Shown: piece by piece, positions 8,693 through 16,103 of the stretch
Position numbering within the stretch: the stretch's first letter is position 1
Layout: every line of letters begins with the position of its first letter
Assembly: GCF_002564045.1 (NCBI RefSeq)
Contig: NZ_PDJK01000002.1
Location: 372,001-436,000, forward strand
Source: Amycolatopsis sulphurea
GTDB lineage: Bacteria > Actinomycetota > Actinomycetes > Mycobacteriales > Pseudonocardiaceae
Length of the DNA: 64,000 nucleotides
Direction: 5' to 3'
Notes under the pieces: generated by a model
Database searches by the model: none
Told to the model about the DNA's origin: nothing
The model's input: the letters and a program-made list of their open reading frames with translations, nothing else
Program-made: the position numbers and the translations under genes

Positions 8693-9612
8693 GCAGCCAC
8701 CTCCTGGTGCCCGCTCACCACGGAGCGGAACAGATCGGTCAGCGACGGCTGTTTCCGGGTGAACTCCCGCACCGGACCGGTGGCCAGCGCGGCTCGCAGC
8801 ACGGCCTGATCGTCGCCACCCTCGCCCAGTTCGAGTTCGGTCACGTCGCCTTCGCGGCCGAGCACCCGTACCCCCGGCAACGCGGCCGCCCAGTCCGGTG
8901 GCGCGGCCGGGGCGTCAACCAGCAGCCGGATCGCCCCGCCCGCGCCGGAACGCAGCTCCGGCACCGAACCGCACGCCTCCATCCGGCCATTGCGGACGAT
9001 GCCGATGCGGTCGCACAGCCGTTCCACGAGATCGAGCTGGTGACTGGAGAAGACCACCGGCACGCCCTCGGCCGCCTTCTCCCGCAGCACCCCGCTCATC
9101 ACGTCCACCGCCACCGGGTCGAGACCGGAGAACGGTTCGTCCAGCACCAGGATCCGCGGCTCGTGCACCAGCGCCGCGGCCAGCTGCACGCGCTGCTGGT
9201 TGCCGAGGCTGAGTTTCTCCACCTCGTCGTCGCGGCGCGCGGCCACGCCGAGCCGTTCGGTCCACTTTCCGGCGGATGCCTTCGCCTCGCCCGCGGCCAT
9301 CCCGTGCAGCCGGGCCAGGTAGGTCAGCTGCTCCCCCACCTTCATCTTCGGGTACAGGCCGCGTTCCTCCGGCATGTACCCGATGTGCCGGCGGGTCTCG
9401 TGCGTGATCCGCTCCCCCGCATAGCGCACCTCGCCGGCGTCGGCGCTCAGCACGCCGAGAGCGATCCGCATGGTGGTCGTCTTGCCCGCGCCGTTGCTGC
9501 CCACGAAGCCGAACAGCTCGCCGGGCCGCACGTCGAACGTCATCTGCTGCAGCGCCACCACGGCGCCGTACTGCTTGGAGATCCCGTCGATCTCCAATCC
9601 GGGCTCAGCCAT
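8689..9612 (-). CDS. ABC transporter ATP-binding protein, NatA-like
   Basis: A 307-residue nucleotide-binding subunit that powers the adjacent permease. Walker A is GSNGAGKTTT (38-47), the ABC signature is LSLGNQQRVQLAAAL (134-148), and Walker B is ILVLDEPFSGLDP (154-166). A DUF4162-like C-terminal domain of about 80 residues follows, as in NatA and drug-exporter ATPases. The signature has LSLGN in place of LSGGQ, a variation common in this subfamily. ATG 9612 starts the operon, and a 24-nt perfect inverted repeat lies 22 nt upstream at 9634-9657. The genes are divergent from fasR. Confidence 0.92.
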   Translation of the reverse strand: MAEPGLEIDGISKQYGAVVALQQMTFDVRPGELFGFVGSNGAGKTTTMRIALGVLSADAGEVRYAGERITHETRRHIGYMPEERGLYPKMKVGEQLTYLARLHGMAAGEAKASAGKWTERLGVAARRDDEVEKLSLGNQQRVQLAAALVHEPRILVLDEPFSGLDPVAVDVMSGVLREKAAEGVPVVFSSHQLDLVERLCDRIGIVRNGRMEACGSVPELRSGAGGAIRLLVDAPAAPPDWAAALPGVRVLGREGDVTELELGEGGDDQAVLRAALATGPVREFTRKQPSLTDLFRSVVSGHQEVAA

Positions 9613-9633
9613 CGCCCGCCCCCTTCACTCGGC

Positions 9634-9657
9634 CTGGAGCGGTGCACTCCGCTCCAG
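9634..9657. promoter_or_regulatory. Perfect inverted repeat upstream of the ABC exporter, likely operator
   Basis: CTGGAGCGG, six bases TGCACT, then CCGCTCCAG: 9-nt perfect arms located 22 nt before the ATPase start. Palindromes of this size over an exporter promoter are typical TetR-family or similar repressor sites. No such regulator gene is adjacent; fasR, the divergent neighbour, is a PucR-type protein. Confidence 0.6.
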
Positions 9658-9750
9658 ATCGAGATGGTAGGGATGTTCCGGCCCGCCCGCCCGCGTTCCG
9701 CGGTTATGAGTCCGCCGGCGACAGGTGCGGCCCCGTAGGATCGGGCCGAC

Positions 9751-10965
9751 ATGGCTGAGACGAACGGCGGGCGCCAGGTGCCCAAGCACCACGGGCTGTC
9801 CGCGAAGACCCTGCGCAGGCTGGAACATGCGTCCGGACGGCTGGCGAGCGCCAGCGTCGCGGCCATGGAGCAGCGGCTGGTGTGGTTCGGCAGGCTGTCC
9901 GCCGACCAGCGCGCCAGCGTCCTGCTCATCACGCAGACCGGCGCCTCCGGGTTCGTCCGCTGGCTGCGTGATTCCAAGGAAGCCCTGAAGCTGACCACCG
10001 AGGCGTTCCGCGACGCGCCCGCCGAACTGTCCCGCTGGATCAGCCTGCGCCAGGCGGTCGGCATGGTCCGGCTGGCGATCGAGGTGTTCGAGGAGGAACT
10101 CCCGGAGTTCGCCGCGAACGAGACCGAACGCGCCGCGCTGATCGAGGGGATCCTGCGCTACGGCCGGGAAATCGCGTTCGCCGCGGCCAATTCCTACGCC
10201 GCCGCGGCGGAAATCCGCGGTGCCTGGGACGCCCGGCTGGAGGCACTCGTCGTGGACGGCATCGTCCGCGGGGACGACGAGGAGGCGGTGCTGTCCCGCG
10301 CCGCCGCGCTGGGCTGGGATCCGGCGGGAGCGGCGACCGTGCTGGTGGGAAATCCGCAGTCGGACGACGCGCCCACGGTGGTGTTCGAGGTGCGCGCCCG
10401 CGCCGCCCGGGTCGGCCGTCCGGTATTGCTGTCGGTCCAGGGCTCCCGGCTGGTGCTGGTGATCGGCGGGACCACCGAGGGCGGGCCGAAGGAGCACGAG
10501 ATCCTCACCCGGATGTCCACCGTGTTCGCCGACGGACCCGTGGTGGCCGGCCCGACCGTGCCCACCCTCGCCGAGGCGCACCACAGCGCGGCCGAAGCGC
10601 TGTCCGGATTGCGAGCCGTGGTCGGCTGGCCCGGCGCGCCCCGTCCGGTGCGGTCCGCCGATCTGCTGCCCGAACGGGCGCTCTCCGGCGACCCCGGCGC
10701 GGAACGCCTGCTCGTGGACCAGATCGCCCGGCCGCTGGAGGAGGCGGGCGCGGCGCTGCAGCGCACCGTGGAGACCTATCTGGACAACGGCGGGGTCCTG
10801 GAACGCTGCGCGCAGGCGTTGTTCGTGCACCCCAACACCGTTCGCTACCGGCTTCGCAAGGCCACCGACGTGACCGGCCGCAACCCCACCGACCCTCGCG
10901 ACGCGCTGGTCCTGCGGATCGCGCTGACGGTCGGGCGATTGGCCCGCAGCCGCGGGCTGTGGTGA
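9751..10965 (+). CDS. fasR: PucR-family transcriptional regulator of fatty-acid synthesis, FasR-like
   Basis: A 404-residue regulator placed directly upstream of fabD-fabH-acpP-fabF, the same position as FasR of Streptomyces, which activates that operon. The C-terminal PucR helix-turn-helix (HTH_30) is at about residues 340-385 with the recognition segment FVHPNTVRYRLRKATDVTG. The N-terminal 170 residues are helical (RasP-like sensory region with LVWFGRLSADQRASVLLI). A GGDEF-like middle region follows. The start is ATG 9751. A 158-nt gap to fabD contains a palindrome that may be its operator. Assignment as FasR rests on family plus strict gene order; no other PucR protein of this length is expected at this site. 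Confidence 0.9.
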   Translation: MAETNGGRQVPKHHGLSAKTLRRLEHASGRLASASVAAMEQRLVWFGRLSADQRASVLLITQTGASGFVRWLRDSKEALKLTTEAFRDAPAELSRWISLRQAVGMVRLAIEVFEEELPEFAANETERAALIEGILRYGREIAFAAANSYAAAAEIRGAWDARLEALVVDGIVRGDDEEAVLSRAAALGWDPAGAATVLVGNPQSDDAPTVVFEVRARAARVGRPVLLSVQGSRLVLVIGGTTEGGPKEHEILTRMSTVFADGPVVAGPTVPTLAEAHHSAAEALSGLRAVVGWPGAPRPVRSADLLPERALSGDPGAERLLVDQIARPLEEAGAALQRTVETYLDNGGVLERCAQALFVHPNTVRYRLRKATDVTGRNPTDPRDALVLRIALTVGRLARSRGLW

Positions 10966-11037
10966 CCGACTTCACGGCGAGCGCTGGTTGAATCCCACAA
11001 GGCTCATGAGCTAAGAACCAGGATCTCTCCCGGGTCT

Positions 11038-11054
11038 TTGGAGGTATCCTCCAA
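11038..11054. promoter_or_regulatory. Palindrome in the fabD promoter region, candidate FasR operator
   Basis: TTGGAGG, TAT, CCTCCAA: perfect 7-nt arms, 70 nt before the fabD start. Upstream lie CTCATGAG (11003-11010) and the split pair TGGTT/AACCA. Because fasR and the fab operon are adjacent and the gap is short, this is the natural place for FasR or acyl-CoA-responsive control; binding is not proven. Confidence 0.45.
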
Positions 11055-11123
11055 TAACCTCGCACGGACTTGGTGACCGCCCGCATCTGAAGACCCGGCC
11101 ACTCCCGTGGTCTCATAGACACC

Positions 11124-12035
11124 GTGACAGCTGCAGTCCTCTCACCCGGCCAGGGTTCCCAGGCCCCCGGCATGCTCACCCCGTGGCTCGAGCTCGACGG
11201 CGCCCGCGCGCGGGTCGAGCAGTGGTCCGACCGCGCCGGGCTCGACCTGCTCCGGCTCGGCACGGAGGCCGGCGCCGAGGAGATCCAGGACACCGCGGTC
11301 GCGCAGCCGCTGATCGTCGCGCTCTCCCTGCTCACCGCGCAGTACCTGCCGCTGCCCGACGGCGCGCCGGTGGCCGGGCACTCCGTGGGCGAACTGGCCG
11401 CCGCCGCGATCGCCGGCGTGCTCTCCCCCGCCGACGCGGTCGCACTGGCCGCGGTCCGCGGCGCGGAGATGGCCAAGGCCTGCGCGCTCGAACCGACCTC
11501 GATGGCCGCGGTGATGCTCGGCGATCCGGACGAGGTCACCGCCTGGCTCGAAGGACAGGACCTGATCGCGGCCAACCGCAACGGCGCGGGCCAGATCGTG
11601 GCCTCCGGCGCGGCCGCGGCGATCGAGCGGATCGTCGCCGAACCCCTTGCCGGCACGAAGATCCGCGCCCTCAAGGTGGCGGGGGCCTTCCACACGCCGT
11701 ACATGGCGCCCGCGGAAGACGCCCTGCGCGAGCACGCCGCCGGCCTCACCCCGGCCGACCCGGTGCGCCCGCTGCTGTCCAATGCCGACGGTGAGGTCGT
11801 CACCAGTGGCGCGGAATACCTGCGGCGGCTGGTCGCCCAGGTGACCCGCCCGGTCCGCTGGGACCTGACCATGGCCGGGCTCGCCGCGCTCGGCGTGACC
11901 CGCACCGTCGAACTCGCGCCCGCGGGCACCCTGACCGGACTGGTCAAGCGGCAGCTCAAGGGCGTGGTCACCACTACCACCGCGCTGAAGTCGCCGGCCG
12001 AACTGGCCGCGCTGCGCGAGGAGGACGCCCTGTGA
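11124..12035 (+). CDS. fabD: Malonyl-CoA:ACP transacylase
   Basis: FabD moves the malonyl group from CoA to the acyl carrier protein, loading type II fatty-acid synthesis. The protein has 303 residues. The N-terminal GQGSQ (9-13) oxyanion motif, nucleophile Ser87 in GHSVGE, and catalytic His190 in AFHTPYM are all present. No clear ribosome binding site precedes GTG 11124; the transcript may be leaderless, which is common in actinobacteria. It is the first gene of the fab operon and overlaps fabH by 4 nt (GTGA). Confidence 0.96.
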   Translation: MTAAVLSPGQGSQAPGMLTPWLELDGARARVEQWSDRAGLDLLRLGTEAGAEEIQDTAVAQPLIVALSLLTAQYLPLPDGAPVAGHSVGELAAAAIAGVLSPADAVALAAVRGAEMAKACALEPTSMAAVMLGDPDEVTAWLEGQDLIAANRNGAGQIVASGAAAAIERIVAEPLAGTKIRALKVAGAFHTPYMAPAEDALREHAAGLTPADPVRPLLSNADGEVVTSGAEYLRRLVAQVTRPVRWDLTMAGLAALGVTRTVELAPAGTLTGLVKRQLKGVVTTTTALKSPAELAALREEDAL

Positions 12036-13015
12036 CCGACCGTCCCCGCCTGCACCAGACCACCGGCCCGGCCGCCACCCGGATCCTCGGCTTCGGCAGC
12101 CACCAGCCGGACCGGGTCGTCACCAACGACGACCTGTCGCAGCTCATGGACACCAACGACCAGTGGATCCGCGAACGGGTCGGCATCATCGAACGCCGGT
12201 TCGGGGAGAAGGACGAGACGCTGGTCGACTACGCGGTCGCCGCGGGTGCCGCCGCCCTCGCCGACGCCGGGGTCGAGCCGTCCGAAGTGGACACGGTGAT
12301 CGTGCCCAACTGCACCATGCCCTCGCAGATCCCGAACGCGGCGGGCCAGATCGCCGCGCGGATCGGCGTCCCGGAGCCGGGGGCGTTCGACCTCAACGCG
12401 GCCTGCGCCGGATTCTGCTACGGCCTCGGCCTCGCCTCCGATCTGGTGCGCGCCGGGTCCGCGCGCAAGGTGCTGGTGATCGGTTCGGAGAAGCTCACCG
12501 ACTCGATCGACCCGACCGACCGGGCGAACGCGATCATCTTCGCCGACGGCGCGGGCGCGGCGGTGGTCGGCGCGGCCGACGAGCCCGCCATCGGCCCGGT
12601 GGTGTGGGGCAGCGCGGGCGATCTGGCCGGCCTGATCTATATGCGCGATCACCGCTACATCTACCAGGAGGGCCAGTCGGTCTTCCGCTGGGCGACCACG
12701 CAGATCGCGCCGATCGCGCTGCGCGCGCTGGAGGCCGCCGGGCTGGAGCCCGCGGATGTGGACGTGCTCGTGCCGCACCAGGCGAATCTGCGCATCGTCG
12801 AATCGATCGCGAAGAAGCTGCGGGCCAAGGGCGCCCGCGAGGACCTGGTGGTCGCCGACGACATCAGGTACTCCGGCAACACCTCGTCCGCCTCGATCCC
12901 GATGGCGCTGGACCACATGCGCAAGGCGGGCACCGTGCACCCCGGCGACGTGGTGCTGGCGGTCGGCTTCGGAGCCGGGCTGTCCTATGCCGGGCAGGTC
13001 TTCGTCCTGCCCTGA
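12032..13015 (+). CDS. fabH: Beta-ketoacyl-ACP synthase III
   Basis: FabH condenses an acyl-CoA primer with malonyl-ACP to begin each fatty-acid chain; in actinobacteria branched primers set membrane iso/anteiso composition. The protein has 327 residues. The catalytic triad is complete: Cys125 in NAACAGFCYG, His249 in VLVPHQANLR, and Asn283 in YSGNTSSASIP. The GTG start at 12032 overlaps the fabD stop, giving translational coupling. A hairpin lies between this gene and acpP. Confidence 0.96.
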   Translation: MTDRPRLHQTTGPAATRILGFGSHQPDRVVTNDDLSQLMDTNDQWIRERVGIIERRFGEKDETLVDYAVAAGAAALADAGVEPSEVDTVIVPNCTMPSQIPNAAGQIAARIGVPEPGAFDLNAACAGFCYGLGLASDLVRAGSARKVLVIGSEKLTDSIDPTDRANAIIFADGAGAAVVGAADEPAIGPVVWGSAGDLAGLIYMRDHRYIYQEGQSVFRWATTQIAPIALRALEAAGLEPADVDVLVPHQANLRIVESIAKKLRAKGAREDLVVADDIRYSGNTSSASIPMALDHMRKAGTVHPGDVVLAVGFGAGLSYAGQVFVLP

Positions 13016-13025
13016 GTGGATACTT

Positions 13026-13050
13026 CCCCGCGGGCGCCGTGCCCGCGGGG
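13026..13050 (+). promoter_or_regulatory. Perfect hairpin between fabH and acpP
   Basis: CCCCGCGGGC, loop GCCGT, GCCCGCGGGG: a 10-bp perfect GC stem 11 nt after the fabH stop and 37 nt before acpP. There is no T-tract, so full termination is unlikely. It may protect or process the mRNA so that acpP, whose product is needed in large excess, is expressed above fabD-fabH. That role is inference. Confidence 0.5.
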
Positions 13051-13086
13051 TGGACCTGTGGAAGAACCGAGAAGGGAACAACACCG

Positions 13087-13341
13087 ATGGCTGAGAAAGC
13101 TGAGAAGCCCGAGATCCTCGAAGGCCTCGCCGAGATCGTCGAAGAGGTCGCCGGGGTCGCCAAGGACGACGTCGCCGCCGAGAAGTCCTTCGTGGACGAT
13201 CTCGACATCGACTCGCTGTCCATGGTCGAGATCGCCGTGCAGGCCGAGGACCGCTTCGGCGTCAAGATCCCGGACGACGAACTGGCCAACCTCAAGACCG
13301 TGGGCGACGCGGTGAACTACGTGGCCGCCAACGCGAAGTAA
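13087..13341 (+). CDS. acpP: Acyl carrier protein
   Basis: An 84-residue acidic, helical carrier of fatty-acid intermediates. The phosphopantetheine attachment site is Ser43 in DLDIDSLSMVE, the canonical D-S-L motif. The sequence then shows VEIAVQAEDRFGVKIPDDEL, typical of helix II and III. ATG 13087 is preceded by GAGAAGGGAA about 8 nt upstream, the strongest ribosome binding site in the operon. Flanked by fabH and fabF. Confidence 0.97.
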   Translation: MAEKAEKPEILEGLAEIVEEVAGVAKDDVAAEKSFVDDLDIDSLSMVEIAVQAEDRFGVKIPDDELANLKTVGDAVNYVAANAK

Positions 13342-13402
13342 GACCCTCTTCGCATCCGGGCCGGGACGTCCCGGCCCGGTGCCGACTTCGGGGAGATTCT
13401 CC

Positions 13403-14653
13403 ATGAGCAACATCGACGTCGTGATCACCGGTATGGGGGCCACCACCCCGCTGGGCGGGGACGTCGCGTCCACCTGGGACGGCCTGCTGGCCGGCCGCAG
13501 CGGGGTCCGCCCCCTGGAGGCCGACTGGGTCGAGGAGCTGGATCTGCCGGTGCGGATCGGGGCCACGCTCGCGGTCGAGCCCACCGAGATCCTGCCGCGC
13601 GTGCAGGCCCGCAGGCTCGACCGCTGCGAGCAGGTCGCCCTGATCGCGGCCCGGCAGGCCTGGTCGGACGCCGGATTCGCGCCGCAGACCGACGAGCACA
13701 CCGACGTCGAGCCGGAGCGCCTCGGCGTGTCCCTCGGCACCGGTGTCGGCGGCCCGGTCACCCTGCTGAACCAGAACGATCTGCTGCGCCGGCACGGTCT
13801 GCGCAAGGTGTCGCCGCTGACCGTGCCGATGCTGATGCCCAACGGGCCGGCCGCGCACGTCAGCATCGACGTCAAGGCCCGCGCCGGCGTGCACTCGCCC
13901 GCTTCGGCCTGTGCCTCCGGTGCCGAGGGCATCGCGACCGGCTTCGAGATGATCCGGTCCGGGCGGGCCGACGTGGTCGTGGCCGGCGGCGCCGAGGCGT
14001 GCATCCACCCGATCACCCTCGGTGGCTTCGCGCAGGCGCGCACGGTGTCCACCCGCAACGACGACCCGGCGGCCGCGTCCCGGCCGTTCGACGTCAGCCG
14101 GGACGGCTTCGTGCTCGGCGAGGGCTCGGGCGTCGTGGTGCTCGAACGCGCCGACCGGGCACGGGCCCGTGGCGCGCGGATCTACGCCAGGCTGGCCGGC
14201 TACGGGATCACCTCGGACGCCTACCACATCACCGGCAACCACCCGGACGGCATCGGGCAGATCGCCGCGATGCGTGCGGCGATGACGATGGCCGGGCTCT
14301 CCCCCGCCGACATCGGCCATGTGAACGCGCACGCGACGTCCACTGTGGTCGGTGACATCGGCGAGGCGGCCGCGATCCGGACCGCGATCGGCGACCACCC
14401 GGTGGTCACCGCCCCGAAGGGTGCGCTGGGCCACCTGGTCGGCGGGGCCGGTGCGGTCGAAGGCATCGCCACGGTGCTGGCCCTGGCCGAGGGCGTGGTG
14501 CCGGCCACCCTGAACCTGACGGAGCTCGATCCGAAGGTGCAGCTCGACGTGGTCGCCGGGGAGAACCGCAAGGTCGAGCTGACCGCGGCGATCAGCAACT
14601 CGTTCGGGTTCGGCGGGCACAACACCGCGCTGCTGTTCACCCCGGCGTCCTGA
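13403..14653 (+). CDS. fabF: Beta-ketoacyl-ACP synthase II
   Basis: FabF elongates acyl-ACP chains by condensation with malonyl-ACP. From ATG 13403 (GGGGAG at 13390-13395) the protein has 416 residues. The nucleophile is Cys170 in SPASACASG, followed by His310 in VNAHATST, Lys339 in TAPKGALGH and His344, the full C-H-H plus Lys set of KAS I/II enzymes. The C-terminal NSFGFGGHN glycine-rich motif is also present. It ends the fab operon, with a strong terminator 15 nt downstream. Confidence 0.96.
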   Translation: MSNIDVVITGMGATTPLGGDVASTWDGLLAGRSGVRPLEADWVEELDLPVRIGATLAVEPTEILPRVQARRLDRCEQVALIAARQAWSDAGFAPQTDEHTDVEPERLGVSLGTGVGGPVTLLNQNDLLRRHGLRKVSPLTVPMLMPNGPAAHVSIDVKARAGVHSPASACASGAEGIATGFEMIRSGRADVVVAGGAEACIHPITLGGFAQARTVSTRNDDPAAASRPFDVSRDGFVLGEGSGVVVLERADRARARGARIYARLAGYGITSDAYHITGNHPDGIGQIAAMRAAMTMAGLSPADIGHVNAHATSTVVGDIGEAAAIRTAIGDHPVVTAPKGALGHLVGGAGAVEGIATVLALAEGVVPATLNLTELDPKVQLDVVAGENRKVELTAAISNSFGFGGHNTALLFTPAS

Positions 14654-14667
14654 AGCCGGCCCGGTAC

Positions 14668-14716
14668 CGCGAAAAAGGGGCGGCCCTGCCACGGTGGGAG
14701 GGCCGCCCTTTTCGCG
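14668..14716. terminator. Strong bidirectional terminator after fabF
   Basis: The left arm at 14668-14687 (CGCGAAAAAGGGGCGGCCCT) pairs with AGGGCCGCCCTTTTCGCG at 14699-14716 around an 11-nt loop, with one bulged A. A-rich and T-rich flanks within the stem make it work on both strands, ending fabF (plus) and the 198-aa gene (minus, stop at 14722). Confidence 0.9.
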
Positions 14717-14721
14717 TGGGG

Positions 14722-15318
14722 TCAGCAGCGTTCGTGCTCGACGCCGGAGCCGGACTGCACGATGTCGATCCGGTATCCCCCGCCTTCGATCCGCATCGGC
14801 AGCTCGAGCCGCCAGCGGATGCACGGGTACTGGAAATTCGCGGGCGCCTCGTTGATCGACTGGGTACTGGTGAACCCGACGAGCACGCTCAGCGAGTCGT
14901 CCGCCGCCTCTTCGATCCGGTAGACCAGGATGCTGCCGTCCTTGGTGGACCGGAACTCGGTGTGCCACGCACTCTGCGAGGTGTTCTGGATCCGGGCCGT
15001 GGTGACCGTCTGGCGCCACAGCGCGTAGTTCTTCGCGTTCAGCGCGTCGAAGTAGTTCTGCAGCACCGCGAGCACGGCCTGGCCGGCCGGATGGCCCGCC
15101 ACGTCCGGGGTGATCTCGACCCGCCCCGAGCCGGGCTCGCTGTGCGAACCGGGCGAAGTGGACGACGGCACGGTGATCGGCAGGACGCCGGACTGCACGT
15201 CGTCCGCGCTGGTGTGGTAAAGCTCGCGGGCGACCAGCCCCCCGGCGACGGTCACCGACAGCACCACGACGAGCACGGGGATCAGCCATCGCTGGCGGGA
15301 CGGCGATTGGGCGCTCAC
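14722..15318 (-). CDS. Membrane-anchored or secreted protein of unknown function
   Basis: A 198-residue protein starting at GTG 15318. One N-terminal TM helix (WLIPVLVVVLSVTVAGGLVA, residues about 11-30) is followed by a Ser/Pro-rich spacer and an extracytoplasmic domain of about 130 residues. The stretch AVLAVLQNYFDALNAKNYALWRQTVTT looks like the start of an NTF2-like fold, and YPCIRWRLELPM near residue 165 is well formed. I do not recognise a named family. It is convergent with fabF and lies 24 nt downstream of the DUF3145 gene in the same direction, so the two may share a transcript. Confidence 0.65.
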   Translation of the reverse strand: MSAQSPSRQRWLIPVLVVVLSVTVAGGLVARELYHTSADDVQSGVLPITVPSSTSPGSHSEPGSGRVEITPDVAGHPAGQAVLAVLQNYFDALNAKNYALWRQTVTTARIQNTSQSAWHTEFRSTKDGSILVYRIEEAADDSLSVLVGFTSTQSINEAPANFQYPCIRWRLELPMRIEGGGYRIDIVQSGSGVEHERC

Positions 15319-15342
15319 CCGCGTGAGGGTACCGCGCCCGGA

Positions 15343-15846
15343 TCACCCCACCTGGTGCAGCCAGGTGACCGGGGCACCGTCGCCCGCGTGCCGGTAGGGC
15401 TCGAGCGCCTCGTCCCAGGCCGCGGCGAGCAGTTCGTCCAGCTTGTGCGCCAGCGATTCACCACCGCGGGTCATGGTGACGAGCGCACGCAGCTGGTCCT
15501 CGCCGACCACGATGTCGCCGTTCGCGCTGGTCCGCCCGTGCCACAGGCCGAGGCCGGGCGCGAAGCAGAAGCGCTCGCCGTCGACGCCGGCACTGGGTTC
15601 CTCGGTGACCTCGAAGCGCAGCATGGGCCAGGCCTTGAGCGCGGCGACCAGCTTGCCGCCGGTGCCCGCGGGCGCGCGCCAGCTGCATTCGGCACGCAGC
15701 TGTCCGGGACTGGCCGGCTGTGCCGTCCACTTCAGCTCGGCGCGGGCCCCCAGGGTGCCCGAAATAGCCCACTCGACGTGCGGACATACCGCAGACGGCG
15801 ACGAGTGGACGTACACCACGCCTCGGGTGTTGCCACGGGTGCTCAC
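15343..15846 (-). CDS. DUF3145 family protein
   Basis: A 167-residue soluble protein of the actinobacterial DUF3145 family, whose function is unknown. The start is GTG 15846 with GGAGG about 8 nt upstream. Typical conserved stretches are GVVYVHSSPSAVCPHVEWAI near the N-terminus, WPMLRFEVTEEPS in the middle and the C-terminal WDEALEPYRHAGDGAPVTWLHQVG. In many actinobacteria this gene sits near fabF, as here, which suggests but does not prove a link to lipid metabolism. A 257-nt divergent promoter region separates it from the 725-residue membrane protein gene. Confidence 0.8.
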   Translation of the reverse strand: MSTRGNTRGVVYVHSSPSAVCPHVEWAISGTLGARAELKWTAQPASPGQLRAECSWRAPAGTGGKLVAALKAWPMLRFEVTEEPSAGVDGERFCFAPGLGLWHGRTSANGDIVVGEDQLRALVTMTRGGESLAHKLDELLAAAWDEALEPYRHAGDGAPVTWLHQVG

Positions 15847-16103
15847 TGCTGACCTCCGCTTGTTCGACGAGGGACGTCTTCCCCTACGACCTCTCGAACT
15901 GCGCAGGCGCCCGGCCACCGCGGTTACCCGACTGTGTAGCACATTCTGCACCCCTGCAGTGCCGTTTGGCCACACGAACCCCACAAGTCGCAGGGGAACC
16001 CCCTTTGAGGTGAGGCACGCCGACGCGCGCTCGCATACCACGTCACGGGCGGCCCGCCGCGCTAGCGTGGGGCACCGAAATGGACTGGTGAGGAGGGGAT
16101 CCG

